From: Elusimicrobiota bacterium
Lineage (GTDB): Bacteria > Elusimicrobiota > Elusimicrobia > UBA1565 > UBA9628
DNA: 64,000 nucleotides
Direction: 5' to 3'
NCBI GenBank assembly: GCA_003151975.1
Contig: PLZD01000015.1
Coordinates: 42,636-106,635, forward strand
The notes beneath the pieces were generated by a model that had not been told where the DNA came from, made no database searches, and saw only the letters and a program-made list of their open reading frames with translations. The position numbers and the translations under genes are program-made. Below are positions 6,633-15,641 of the stretch, piece after piece. Numbering within the stretch: position 1 is the stretch's first letter; each line of letters begins with the position of its first letter.

Positions 6633-8753
6633 GTGATCGATTTCTCCGCCCTGCAGTCGCGCTACGGATTGCGCTGGAAGGCCGTGCTGGCCTTGCTGGC
6701 GATGAGCCTGCTCCCGCTCTTGGCGACGGGATACTGGACTTCGCGGCTGGTCGAAAAAGGCGTAGAGATTTCCGTCCTGGAGCTTCATATCGGCGCGGCG
6801 GCGCGCTTGGCCGCCGAGATCCAGTCCTACGTGACCGACATGAACGGGCGCCTGCGTGACGGGGTCAAGCAGATGCGCTCCTCCGAGCTTTCCGAGGCGG
6901 AGACCAAGGTCCTCCTCCGGGGCTTGGCCGCGAGTCATCCGGATCTCCGCACCGTCGCCATCGTCGATCGCGCCGGAAAGGTGCTCTTGCACGTGGAGTC
7001 CGGCCCTCCGCTTCCGCCGGTCTCGAGCCTGGACCTCGACATGTGCCGCGCCCTGCGCCGCTCGGTGTGCTGGGCTCCCGCCTCGGGCCGTTCTCCCGTA
7101 AGGCTTGAGTTGACCGAGCCGCTCGGCAAGGGGCTCTTCGCGCGCCTGGTGGCCGTCCCCATCAGCCTTTGGGCCGCCATCGACACGACGCGCCTCGGGA
7201 CCAGCGGGCACGCCGTGGTCATCAATCAGATGGGACGGCCCATCCTGGTGCCGACCGGCGAATTCGATGCCAATCAGCAGAAGGCCATCGAGGACTGGAA
7301 GATCGTGCGCCAAGCGCTGGCGGCGGGCGCCCTAGGCTCGAGCTGGTTTGCCGACCACGAGGGCAACCTGCACGTCGGGGCCTACGCGCCCATCGCGTCG
7401 TTTTCGGGCGCGGTGATCACCCAGCAGCCCATGATCGAGGCCTTCGGCGTGGCCGGCAAGGTCCGCCGCTCGATCATGCTGGCCGTCGTCTTCATGGCCG
7501 TCATCGCGGTGCTGGCGGCCTTCATGCTCTCAAAAAGGCTGGCGAGTCCCCTGCTCGAGCTCTCTCATTCGGCGGAACGCATCGCCGCCGGAGATTTCCC
7601 CCCTCCGCTCAAGCTCGAGACGCACGACGAGCTGCAGACTCTGGCCGAAACCTTCAACAGGATGGTCGCCCAGCTGCGGACGTACTCCGAGATGCAGACG
7701 GAGAAAGCCGTGCAGGCGCAGCAGCGGATGGAGGCCGTCCTGTTCTCGATCGACGACGGCATTCTCATGACCGACGGCGCGGTGCTTCTGCTCGCCAACC
7801 GGAGCGCGCGCGAGCTCCTCGGCATGCCGTCCTCCGACGGCATCGAAGGACGCGCCCTGCAGGACCTCAAGCTTCCTAAGCCGCTGCTCGACGCGCTGCA
7901 GGCCGCGGTCGCCGATCCCGCCGCGGCGCCCAAAGAAGTGAACCTGGCGGGAACCAGAACGGCGCGCACGATCCGCGTCTCCGCGAGCCCGGTCGTCCTG
8001 CCCAAGGGCGAGAGAAAGCTCGGCGTCGTGCTGGCCCTGCGCGACGTGACTCTCGAGCTCGAGATCGCGCGGCTCAAGGACGACTTCCTGCATTCGGTCT
8101 CCCACGACCTGCGCAGCCCGATCACCTCGATCATGGGCTTCATGGACTACATGCTCAAAGGCGTCGGCGGCAAGCTCAGCGAGGACCAGACGGACATGGC
8201 GACCCAGGTCAAGACCTCGGCCTCGCACGTGCTCGCGATGGTCAACGACATCCTCGACCTGGCCCGGATCGAGTTCAAGAAGGTCAAGGTCAACCCGAAG
8301 CTCTTCTCGGTCAGCCTCCTGGCCGACCTGACCGTGCGGAGCTTGAAGCCCCAAGCCCAGGCGCGCGGCATTACGATGAAGGTCGAATCCGAGGGGCCCA
8401 CGATCGTCGAGGCCGACCAGGGCCTCGTCGAGCGGCTCATCGCCAATCTCGTCGGCAACGCCGTCAAGTTCGCCAAGGCCCGGATCGCGATCAAGGTCCG
8501 GGACTCGTCGTCGTCTTGCGAGGTCTGCGTGGCCGACGACGGCGAGGGCATCCTCGCGGCCTACCGCGACAAGATCTTCGAGAAGTTCGAGCAAGTCCCC
8601 GGCACGCGCAAGGGCGGCATGGGGCTGGGACTCACCATCTGCAAGCAGATCGTCGAGATGCACGGCGGCCGGATTTGGATCGAATCGGAACCCGGGCAAG
8701 GCACGCAGTTCTGGTTTTCCCTGCCCAAGAAGTTCACGGCGCCGGCCGCGTAA
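6633..8753 (+). CDS. Membrane sensor histidine kinase (Cache-HAMP-PAS-HisKA-HATPase)
   Basis: 706 residues with GTG start. TM1 about 17-35, an extracytoplasmic sensor of roughly 240 residues with a dCache-like layout, TM2 about 280-300, HAMP about 300-352, a coiled linker, a PAS-like domain about 363-478, then HisKA with phospho-accepting H491 in HSVSHDLRSP and HATPase_c from about 594 (N box NLVGNAVKF, G1 DDGEGI, G2 GGMGLGLTI). All kinase boxes look intact. No receiver gene is adjacent; the partner could be any of the orphan receivers in the window. It is followed directly by the glycosyltransferase gene (stop and start abut). Confidence 0.92.
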   Translation: MIDFSALQSRYGLRWKAVLALLAMSLLPLLATGYWTSRLVEKGVEISVLELHIGAAARLAAEIQSYVTDMNGRLRDGVKQMRSSELSEAETKVLLRGLAASHPDLRTVAIVDRAGKVLLHVESGPPLPPVSSLDLDMCRALRRSVCWAPASGRSPVRLELTEPLGKGLFARLVAVPISLWAAIDTTRLGTSGHAVVINQMGRPILVPTGEFDANQQKAIEDWKIVRQALAAGALGSSWFADHEGNLHVGAYAPIASFSGAVITQQPMIEAFGVAGKVRRSIMLAVVFMAVIAVLAAFMLSKRLASPLLELSHSAERIAAGDFPPPLKLETHDELQTLAETFNRMVAQLRTYSEMQTEKAVQAQQRMEAVLFSIDDGILMTDGAVLLLANRSARELLGMPSSDGIEGRALQDLKLPKPLLDALQAAVADPAAAPKEVNLAGTRTARTIRVSASPVVLPKGERKLGVVLALRDVTLELEIARLKDDFLHSVSHDLRSPITSIMGFMDYMLKGVGGKLSEDQTDMATQVKTSASHVLAMVNDILDLARIEFKKVKVNPKLFSVSLLADLTVRSLKPQAQARGITMKVESEGPTIVEADQGLVERLIANLVGNAVKFAKARIAIKVRDSSSSCEVCVADDGEGILAAYRDKIFEKFEQVPGTRKGGMGLGLTICKQIVEMHGGRIWIESEPGQGTQFWFSLPKKFTAPAA

Positions 8754-10151
8754 ATGTCCCGCGCGAGGACCTGGGCGCTGGCCGCCTTCGCCTCGGCGGC
8801 TTGCCTCCAAATCATCTGGTCCTCGCGCATTCCCGTCGGAATCTACTACGACGACGCGCTCTATCTTTGCTTCGCGCGGGCGCTGTCGCATCTCTCCATC
8901 GTCCTGCCCGACGGGCGGGTCCACACGGATCTTCTGCCGAGCTTCGGCCTCCTGCTCGCCCTGCCCGTTCGGCTGTTCGCGCCGCGCTTCGAGCTGCTGC
9001 GCTATTTCGCCGTCGCGCTCACGTGGATCGCGAGCTTCATGACCTGGAGGCTCGCGCGCGGCTTTCTCGACGAGAACTGGGCCTTGGCCGCGGCCGCGCT
9101 CTTTGCGCTCAACACCGGCGTCATGATGCATTGCGGCGCGCTGATGCCGGACATCGCGTACACCGCGCTCTCATTAGCGCTGTTCGCGGGACTAGGGAGC
9201 CGGCGCCTCGGCTGGCTCGCGGCCGGCGCGGCCGCGGCAGCGCTCATGCGGCCGCAAGGCGTTCTGCTGATCCTGAGCCTGGCGCTGGCCATCGCCGCGG
9301 CGCGGGGGCTCAAACGCGCCGTTGTGTTTCTAGCCTCCGCGCTCACTCTGCCCGCTTGCTGGTTCGCTCTCTGTTTTCGCTTCTCGCAGACGACGGGCGA
9401 CTACCTCGGACAGTGGCACCGTGCGATGGCGCGGCTCGCCGAGTCGGGCGGCCAGTTGGGCCACGCGGCGCTCCAGGTGGTGATCCTGGGCGGCGGCGCG
9501 CTCAACGCTTCGTTCCTTCCGGGTTTCGCCGATCTTGCCCTGGGTTTCTTAATGCTCGGCCTGGCGGCCGGCGGCGTCGCGCGCGGCCTCAAAGGTCCCC
9601 ATCGTCCGCAAATTCTCGCCATGGCCGCATATTTCGTCGCGATCCTGTGCCTTCACCAGACTTGGTTCCTCCAAGGCTACCGCTATTTCATTCCGCTGAC
9701 CTCGATCCTCTGGATCTTCGTCCTGCTCGCGGTAAAGCCTTGGCTCGAACGACGGGGAAGGCTCGCGCTCGGGGCGTTGGCCGCGCTCTTAGTCCTCGCC
9801 GTCTATCAAGACGTCGCCATGCTTCCGCCCGCCGGCTCGCCGCCGACGCTTTGGCCCGAGACGATGGCCTGGATTGCCGCCAACACGCCGGCGCAGGCGC
9901 GCTTCCAATCCATCCACGACGCTTCCGTCATGCTCTTCACCGGAAGGCCCGCCGTGGGCTTCACGCGCGACCTCGACTCCCGCGAGCAATGGCTGGCGCA
10001 GTGCGCATCTCTTCACGTGGACTACGCCCTGGTCAACCAGGGGACCGCCCTTCGGACGCCCTGGTTCAAGCCCGACGAATCGCTGTCGCTCGTCTACCGC
10101 AATCCCGCCGAAGACAGCCTGCTGTTCGCGATTGGCCGCTCCGCGCCCTGA
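8754..10151 (+). CDS. GT-C fold membrane glycosyltransferase (ArnT/PMT-like)
   Basis: 465 residues with about ten hydrophobic segments. The first loop after TM1 contains YYDDALYL, the paired acidic motif that marks GT-C enzymes (PMT, ArnT and RgtA/B type), which transfer sugars from polyprenyl-phosphate donors on the periplasmic face. The soluble C-terminal part (from about 375) holds ARFQSIHDASVMLFTGRPAVGF and resembles the periplasmic lobe of such enzymes. The start ATG abuts the kinase stop, so it is co-transcribed with a sensor kinase. Acceptor and donor cannot be told from sequence. Confidence 0.75.
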   Translation: MSRARTWALAAFASAACLQIIWSSRIPVGIYYDDALYLCFARALSHLSIVLPDGRVHTDLLPSFGLLLALPVRLFAPRFELLRYFAVALTWIASFMTWRLARGFLDENWALAAAALFALNTGVMMHCGALMPDIAYTALSLALFAGLGSRRLGWLAAGAAAAALMRPQGVLLILSLALAIAAARGLKRAVVFLASALTLPACWFALCFRFSQTTGDYLGQWHRAMARLAESGGQLGHAALQVVILGGGALNASFLPGFADLALGFLMLGLAAGGVARGLKGPHRPQILAMAAYFVAILCLHQTWFLQGYRYFIPLTSILWIFVLLAVKPWLERRGRLALGALAALLVLAVYQDVAMLPPAGSPPTLWPETMAWIAANTPAQARFQSIHDASVMLFTGRPAVGFTRDLDSREQWLAQCASLHVDYALVNQGTALRTPWFKPDESLSLVYRNPAEDSLLFAIGRSAP

Positions 10152-10173
10152 CGAATCTTGGACGCTGGTTCGT

Positions 10174-10563
10174 CTAGACGGGCGGCCTCTTTGCGCGCCG
10201 CGCTGACCATGCGGCGCGCGCCGCGCAACCGCCGAGGAAGGCCACCGCGGCCGTCGCGAACGTGAAGGCGTCTTCATTGACGAGAACACAGGAATCCGGC
10301 GCGTCCGTATGGCCGTAGTTATTAAGCGCGAAGAATATCCATTACGCGAAGAAGCCGCCGATCGCCACCGCGATTGCCGCCGGGACGCCGCGCGAAATCC
10401 GCCATGGCCGGAGAAGTCCCGCGATCAGCCAGAGAATTTGACCGGGCCATTGGGACAAAACGTGGAGCAGCGCGCCCGCCGCGGCCAACGGCAAGCCGAT
10501 CAAGCCTAAGGCGCCCATGTTCCCGTCGATGCTTTTGATGAAATCGCAGGGGAGAAGGTTCAT
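10174..10563 (-). pseudogene. Four-helix membrane protein gene with an in-frame TAA
   Basis: The frame runs from ATG 10563 to a stop at 10174-10176 (130 codons) but is cut at codon 74 by TAA (10344-10342). The first part has three hydrophobic stretches (LIGLPLAAAGALLHVL, GQILWLIAGLL, VPAAIAVAIGGFFA). Beyond the TAA the same frame continues with coding-like composition and another hydrophobic stretch (WIFFALNNYG, then AFTFATAAVAFLGGCAARAAW). No start codon lies in frame just after the TAA. Simplest reading: a recent nonsense mutation or a sequence error. The 73-residue product alone could still be made. The gene sits downstream of the PilB operon on the same strand. Confidence 0.55.
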
Positions 10564-10576
10564 TCTCGGCGGGATT

Positions 10577-12907
10577 CTACTCCTGGCGGACGTGGGCGCG
10601 GCGCAGGAGGGCCGCGATGCGCGCCAGCAGGGCTTCCTCGTCGAAGGGCTTGACGAGGTAGTCGTCGACGCCGATCTTCTGAGCTAGGGCTTGGCTTGCG
10701 GCATTATTGACGGCCGTCAGGATGACGATGGGCACGTTCCAGATCTTGAGGTCGGCGCGGACCGTCTTGATGACGCCGACGCCGTCGAGCACGGGCATCT
10801 GCAGGTCCGTGATCAGAAGGTCGGGCATCTTCTCGCGCAGCATCTTGACGCCTTCGGCGCCGTTGGCAGCCTGGCGGACCGCGTAGCCCTCGGCCCGAAG
10901 GATCCGGCTGAGCAGGATGCGGATCGACTCCTCGTCGTCGATGATCAGGATCTCCTTGCCGTTGACCGGAAGCGCCGCGACGGGACCCGGCGGCAGCGGC
11001 GTCGCAACGGGAGCGGCGACGGCAGCGGCGATCGGAGACGGAGGCACCGGGACCTGGATCACGACGGCCCCTGGCGCCGGAGCGGGATTGGCCCCGGGAG
11101 TCGGCGCATGCGCCGGGAGGATTGGAACCGATTGGGTCGTCTCCGACGGCGGAGCCGTCGCCTTGGCGATTTGGTCCTCGGCCTCCGCCACTGAAGTGTC
11201 GCCCATGCAGACGTGCCAAATAAGATCGTCTTCCGGCGACAGCAGCCAGCCGTTCTTCGACGCCTCCCTGCGGAACTCGGTTTCCTGCACGCCGGCGGTG
11301 ATCATCCCTTTGACGTCTTGATTGACCGACAAAAACTCCGCTATCACGATACGCCCCTTGAAGCCCGTCTGGGCGCACTGCACGCAGCCCGGCGCCTTGA
11401 TGAGCTTGGGCTTGAGGCCCATCCGCTCGGCGGCTTCGGCCATCTCCTTGGGCAATTGGCCGGGATCGTCCTGCTTGCACTGCGGGCAAACGCGGCGGAC
11501 CAGGCGCTGGCTTGAAACGCCGGAAATCGGCGACGCGATCTTGTAAGGGTCGATACCCATCTGCACCAGGCGCGAGATCGTCGCGACGCAGTTGTTGGAG
11601 TGCAAAGTGCTGAGCACGAAGTGGCCGGTGTTGGAAGCCTGGAAGGCGATCTCGGCGGTCTCCTTGTCGCGCATCTCGCCGAGCAGCACGACGTCGGGGT
11701 CTTGGCGCAGCACCGAGCGCAGGACCGCCGCGAAGGAAAGGCCGGCCTTGTCGTTGATCTGGACCTGGTTGATGCCGTCGAGCCGGTACTCGACGGGGTC
11801 CTCGATGGTGACGATGTTCGTGGACTCCGAGCGCATGTAGTTGAGGCAGGCGTAGAGCGTGGTCGTCTTGCCGCTGCCGGTCGGGCCCGTCACGAGCATC
11901 AGTCCGACCTCGTTGTCGAGAACCGTCTTGAGTCTGTCTTTTACCTCAGGTCTGAATCCCAGAGCCTCGAAAGGGATTTCGGCAGAGCGCTTGTCGAGTA
12001 TGCGCGCGACCACTTTCTCTCCCAGAGCCGTCGGGAGCGTGGAGATGCGCAAGCCGATCTCGTGGCCGTCGATCTTGATCTTGGCCCGGCCGTCCAGCGG
12101 CCGGCGCCGGTCGGCGACGTCCATCTTGCCCATGACCTTGATCCGGGTCACGAGCGGCCCGTTGCCGATGCTCTTCGGCAGCGTCAAAATGTTGCGCAGC
12201 TGGCCGTCGATGCGGTAGCGCACGACGGTGCGCGTGTCCTCCTGCTCGATGTGAATGTCGCTGGCGCGCATCTTGACCGCGTTGACGAAGATGGAGGTCG
12301 CGAGGTTCGAGACCGGGCCGCCCGACTCGCCCTCCATGGCCTCCAGCGGCGTCATCTCTTCTGGCTCGGGCTCGGCGTCGCCGACCTCGACGGTGGAGTT
12401 GGCCTCCGTGCTCAGCTGCTTGGCCAGCTCGTCGGCGGCCTTCATCGGATTAAATTTCTCGTCGAGAAGCTGCGCGATCTTCTCGGGGACGCAGAAAAGC
12501 GGCTTGACCGTGCGGCCGGAGATGGCCGTCAGGTCCGAGAGCACGTCGGGGTTGAGCGGGTCCGACATCAGCACGAGCAGCGCATCGCTTGCGAGCTTGA
12601 AGGCGATCAGACCGTGCTTGCGGCAAATCTTCTCCGGGACGAGGCCCACGGCCATCGCCTCGAGTTCCTCGGTCTTGGGGTCGGCGAAACCGACGCCGTA
12701 CTTGCTTTCAATAAGCTCGGTGAGCGACTGGGCCGTCATCAAGCCGCGCTTAAGGAGTTCCCCGGAAAGCGAGTTCGCCTTGGCCGTTCTAATATCGACT
12801 AACGCCTGCGCCAACTCGGTACTGCCGCGACGGATCAGGCCGGCCAGCCATTCGTCCTTGAACTTGTGCTCCGGTGCGGCGGCCCCGGCGCCCGTCGGCG
12901 GGTTCAT
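10577..12907 (-). CDS. PilB/GspE-type pilus assembly ATPase fused to a receiver domain
   Basis: 776 residues from ATG 12907, which overlaps the preceding receiver gene by ATGA. Order: MshEN-like N-domain about 45-155, secretion ATPase about 195-550 with Walker A GPTGSGKTTT (341-350), Walker B VVLLGEMRD (406-414), His box STLHSN and zinc cysteines CPQC (474, 477) and CVQC (508, 511). A Pro/Ala linker of about 80 residues follows, then a complete receiver domain (651-776) with acidic pair D657/D658, phospho-acceptor D701, T731 and K753. The motor drives type IV pilus or type II-like assembly from the cytoplasm. The fused receiver suggests that phosphorylation controls the motor. Last gene of the four-gene operon. 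Confidence 0.93.
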   Translation of the reverse strand: MNPPTGAGAAAPEHKFKDEWLAGLIRRGSTELAQALVDIRTAKANSLSGELLKRGLMTAQSLTELIESKYGVGFADPKTEELEAMAVGLVPEKICRKHGLIAFKLASDALLVLMSDPLNPDVLSDLTAISGRTVKPLFCVPEKIAQLLDEKFNPMKAADELAKQLSTEANSTVEVGDAEPEPEEMTPLEAMEGESGGPVSNLATSIFVNAVKMRASDIHIEQEDTRTVVRYRIDGQLRNILTLPKSIGNGPLVTRIKVMGKMDVADRRRPLDGRAKIKIDGHEIGLRISTLPTALGEKVVARILDKRSAEIPFEALGFRPEVKDRLKTVLDNEVGLMLVTGPTGSGKTTTLYACLNYMRSESTNIVTIEDPVEYRLDGINQVQINDKAGLSFAAVLRSVLRQDPDVVLLGEMRDKETAEIAFQASNTGHFVLSTLHSNNCVATISRLVQMGIDPYKIASPISGVSSQRLVRRVCPQCKQDDPGQLPKEMAEAAERMGLKPKLIKAPGCVQCAQTGFKGRIVIAEFLSVNQDVKGMITAGVQETEFRREASKNGWLLSPEDDLIWHVCMGDTSVAEAEDQIAKATAPPSETTQSVPILPAHAPTPGANPAPAPGAVVIQVPVPPSPIAAAVAAPVATPLPPGPVAALPVNGKEILIIDDEESIRILLSRILRAEGYAVRQAANGAEGVKMLREKMPDLLITDLQMPVLDGVGVIKTVRADLKIWNVPIVILTAVNNAASQALAQKIGVDDYLVKPFDEEALLARIAALLRRAHVRQE

Positions 12908-13275
12908 TTCTTGTAGGCTCCCAGCACGAGCTGTATCAGTTCGAGCGCCTCGTCGGGGTCGAAAGGCTTGCGCAGTATGCCGGAAAGCTCGATGCCTTCC
13001 GCGGCGCGCAGCTCGCCGTCCACGCCAAGCGAGCCGGTCGCGACCAGCACGCCCGAGGACGGAAACTTCGCGCGAAAGGCGCGCACGAAGTCGAGGCAGA
13101 GGCCGTCGGGCAGTTTGTAATCGGTGATGAGCAGGGCGCACTCGGACATCGACACAAGCTTCTCCCCTGCTATCGCCAAGTTTTCGGCGTACTCAGCGTC
13201 GTGGCCGGTTCCGCGCAGCATGTAGCCGTAGAGCTTGCGGATTCCGGCGTCGTCCTCGACGATCAACAGCTTCAT
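12904..13275 (-). CDS. CheY-like single-domain response regulator
   Basis: 123 residues, receiver domain only, no output domain. Acidic pocket LLIVEDD, phospho-acceptor Asp in LLITDYKLPDG, Thr in VLVATGS and Lys in ILRKPFD are all present. It overlaps the kinase gene (13272-14357) and the PilB-receiver gene by four bases at each end, so it is translated in step with both. It probably accepts phosphate from the neighbouring kinase and either acts on the motor or relays to the receiver fused to it (inference from operon order). Confidence 0.9.
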   Translation of the reverse strand: MKLLIVEDDAGIRKLYGYMLRGTGHDAEYAENLAIAGEKLVSMSECALLITDYKLPDGLCLDFVRAFRAKFPSSGVLVATGSLGVDGELRAAEGIELSGILRKPFDPDEALELIQLVLGAYKK

Positions 13276-14357
13276 GCGGCTTTGCCTCCCGCGGGCAGCG
13301 AGACTTTCATGCGGGTCCCCTTTCCCTCCTCGCTGAAAACCTCGATGGCGCCGCCGTGCTGCTTGACGATGCCGTAAGCCGTCGACAAGCCGAGCCCGGC
13401 GCCTTGCCCGGGCGCCTTAGTCGTGAAAAAAGGGTCGAAGATGCGGCCGATGGAGGCCGCCGGAATCCCGCAGCCGTTGTCCTCGATCTCGATTCCCGCG
13501 AGATCGCCGTCGCGGCGCACGCGCACGTCGATTTTCGGCTTCGGCCGTCCGGCCAGCGCGTCCTTCGCGTTGCCCAGCAGCGCCATCAACGCCTGCTGAA
13601 GCTGGGACCGGTCGCCCTTGACCTCCGGCGAGGGATCGACGACTTGCGAGTCGATGCTGACCCCGACGCAGGTGCACCGGAAGAGCTCGAGGGCGTCGTG
13701 GACCAGCGCGTTGAGCGCGATCGCCTCGCCCTCGGTTGATTTGCGGCGCGCGAACTGGAGCATGTTCTGCACGATCTGGCTGCAGCGCTTGCTCTCCTTG
13801 AAGATGCGCTGCAAATCTTCCTTCTGCTCCGCGGTGAGATTGGGAGCCTTGAGCAGCCAATGGGTGAAGCCGATGACGCTCGTCAGAGGGTTGTTGAGCT
13901 CGTGAGCGACGCCGGCGGCGAGCTCGCCCAGCGAAGCGAGCTTCGCCGATTGCTCCAGTTGCAGTTTCGTCTTCTCAAGGACTCCGCTGGTCTTCATGAT
14001 CGCGCCGACGATCAGCGAGAGCATCTCGCCGTCGACGGGCTTCTCCAGCAGATGATAGGCACCCTGGCGCATCGCGTCGGCGGCGCCGTTGTGCGGGACT
14101 TTGGCCGCGGTCATGATGAACTCGATGCCGGGGCAGGCGGCCTTGGCCTTGCGCAACAGTTCGAGGCCGTCCATGTCAGGAAGCGCCATCTCGCACACCG
14201 CGGCCTGCGCACGCTCCTTTGACAGCGCGGCCAGGGCCTCCTCGCCGCCGCCCGCGACGCGTACGGCGTAGCCCGCGCCCGAGAGCGCCTTGGAAAGCGA
14301 TTGGCGGCACGCGGGATCGCGGTCGACGATCAGCACGCGCCCTTCCGGCTCGGTCAT
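13272..14357 (-). CDS. Soluble histidine kinase with an N-terminal degenerate receiver
   Basis: 361 residues, no membrane segment. Residues 6-122 form a receiver domain in which the phospho-acceptor Asp is replaced by Glu (E56 in AVCEMALPDMDG) and one of the acidic pair is Arg (VDRDP), while T83 and K106 remain. A short coiled coil leads into HisKA with H152 in GVAHELNNPLTS and HATPase_c (DNGCGIP, GAGLGLST). The Glu may lock the receiver in an active-like state or make it a protein-docking module. The kinase half is NtrB/AtoS-like. ATGA overlaps link it to genes on both sides. Confidence 0.9.
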   Translation of the reverse strand: MTEPEGRVLIVDRDPACRQSLSKALSGAGYAVRVAGGGEEALAALSKERAQAAVCEMALPDMDGLELLRKAKAACPGIEFIMTAAKVPHNGAADAMRQGAYHLLEKPVDGEMLSLIVGAIMKTSGVLEKTKLQLEQSAKLASLGELAAGVAHELNNPLTSVIGFTHWLLKAPNLTAEQKEDLQRIFKESKRCSQIVQNMLQFARRKSTEGEAIALNALVHDALELFRCTCVGVSIDSQVVDPSPEVKGDRSQLQQALMALLGNAKDALAGRPKPKIDVRVRRDGDLAGIEIEDNGCGIPAASIGRIFDPFFTTKAPGQGAGLGLSTAYGIVKQHGGAIEVFSEEGKGTRMKVSLPAGGKAA

Positions 14358-15550
14358 TCCAGAATCCCTGGACCGCCGGATTTCTCCTGGGCGGCCAGGA
14401 CCGCCAAGCGCAGGGACAACTGATGGTAGGACATCGTCAAATCAAGAAGCTGGGCCTTCATCGCGGCCATCGGTCCCAAGAGCTCCTGGCGCAGGACGTC
14501 GAAGCTGGGAGATGATCCGGAGGCGCCTTGAAACACCGTCGGCAAGGCGGCCGGCGCGGGCGCGGGCCGCGGCGCCTCGTTCATGCGCGAAAGCTGGCCG
14601 GCCACGCTGTACTTGAGGCTCGTGATCGCGGCGGCAAGATCGGCCTTCATCGCCTCGCGAAAGCGCTCCATGCCGGCCTGCACGTCGCGCATCGAATCGG
14701 CCAGTTCGTCGAAACCCGGCGTTTGCGCGAACGAGACGGGCAGGCTCTCGGGGCGGGCCTCGGCGCGATCTGCGAGACGCGCCTCGAGCTCGGCGATGCG
14801 CTTGTCCTTCGCTCCGAGCTGCTGGCCCATCATCGCCTTGAGTTCGAGCACCGAACGAGAAAGAGCCTCAATGGCCGGCGTCGGGTCGACCACGCGCGCC
14901 GGCGGCGCAGAAGGAGGAAAAGGCGACTTGGCCGCGACCGCCTTTTTAATGTCGCGGATGGCGTCCAAAACCTCGGATTGATCGATCGCCGGCTGCGACG
15001 CAGAAAGAGGCGGCTTGGCCGCGACAGTCTTCTTTATGTCGCGGATGGCGTCTAAAACCTCGGACTGATCGATCGCCGGCGGCGCCTCCCGGACCGGCTC
15101 GGGGCGCTCGGACATCCTCTTGAGCGCACGTTGGACGGCTGCGCTGTCGCGCACGAAAGCGCCCTGAAGCTCGTCCAACGAAGTCTTGAGCTCGCGCACC
15201 ATCCCCGTCATGGCGCCGATCTCCTTGACGGAGACGGACGCGGGAGCAGGTACCGCTGCCCGGACCGGCTCGGGAGCCGGCTCCGGCGGAAAGGACGGCG
15301 GCGGGGTCATCTCATCGGCCAGCGCGGCCATGCGCTTCATCAGGTCCTCCCCGCCGTCATCGGGCTTGGCTTCGGCGGCGGGCGCCGACATCTCCTGGGC
15401 GAGTGCTGCCATGCGCTTGACCATCTCTTGCTGCGCTTCGTCCGGCGCGGCCGCGGGAGCCGGCGCCGACATGGAGGAAGCCAGCTCCTCCATGCGCTTG
15501 AGGAGGTCCTGCTGGGCGTTGGTCGCCGGATCGTGATTTTCTTCCGACAT
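14354..15550 (-). CDS. Long coiled-coil protein with tandem repeats
   Basis: 398 residues, first gene of the pilus-motor operon. The N-terminal quarter has three copies of a helix unit of the form [DE]LxKRMxxLAxxM (LLKRMEELASSMSAP, MVKRMAALAQEMSAP, LMKRMAALADEMTPP) separated by Pro/Ala stretches. The middle has two near-identical units, AIDQSEVLDAIRDIKK (1 change in the next 5 residues), also near-identical at DNA level (14980s and 15060s). The C-terminal third is heptad-rich. No signal peptide or catalytic motif. It looks like a scaffold or polar adaptor for the kinase and motor encoded after it (inference). Confidence 0.8.
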   Translation of the reverse strand: MSEENHDPATNAQQDLLKRMEELASSMSAPAPAAAPDEAQQEMVKRMAALAQEMSAPAAEAKPDDGGEDLMKRMAALADEMTPPPSFPPEPAPEPVRAAVPAPASVSVKEIGAMTGMVRELKTSLDELQGAFVRDSAAVQRALKRMSERPEPVREAPPAIDQSEVLDAIRDIKKTVAAKPPLSASQPAIDQSEVLDAIRDIKKAVAAKSPFPPSAPPARVVDPTPAIEALSRSVLELKAMMGQQLGAKDKRIAELEARLADRAEARPESLPVSFAQTPGFDELADSMRDVQAGMERFREAMKADLAAAITSLKYSVAGQLSRMNEAPRPAPAPAALPTVFQGASGSSPSFDVLRQELLGPMAAMKAQLLDLTMSYHQLSLRLAVLAAQEKSGGPGILE

Positions 15551-15557
15551 CAACAGG

Positions 15558-15586
15558 AGTTTAGCCCCTACCCCTCATATTGTCAA
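15558..15586 (-). promoter_or_regulatory. Promoter of the kinase/PilB operon
   Basis: Minus strand TTGACA (15586-15581), 17-base spacer, TAAACT (15563-15558), then seven bases to the ATG. A full -35 with consensus spacing; the transcript would begin at the start codon. Confidence 0.7.
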
Positions 15587-15603
15587 GCACTGGATTATGG
15601 AAA

Positions 15604-15631
15604 TTGAGATCGCTTCGCCTCATGCTATAAT
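15604..15631 (+). promoter_or_regulatory. Divergent promoter of a receiver gene
   Basis: TTGAGA (15604-15609), 16 bases, TATAAT (15626-15631) preceded by TG in the extended -10 position. The ATG follows ten bases later, leaving a leader of about four bases with no ribosome site. Confidence 0.65.
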
Positions 15632-15641
15632 CGCTTCGTAC

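Noticed and set aside
7530..9131. 533-codon open frame on the minus strand
   Set aside because: Covers the histidine kinase and glycosyltransferase in antisense; low-complexity Arg/Gly/Asp composition.
12908..13141. N-terminal extension of the PilB-receiver frame
   Set aside because: Runs antisense-like through the preceding receiver gene; the ATGA overlap at 12907 gives the natural start.
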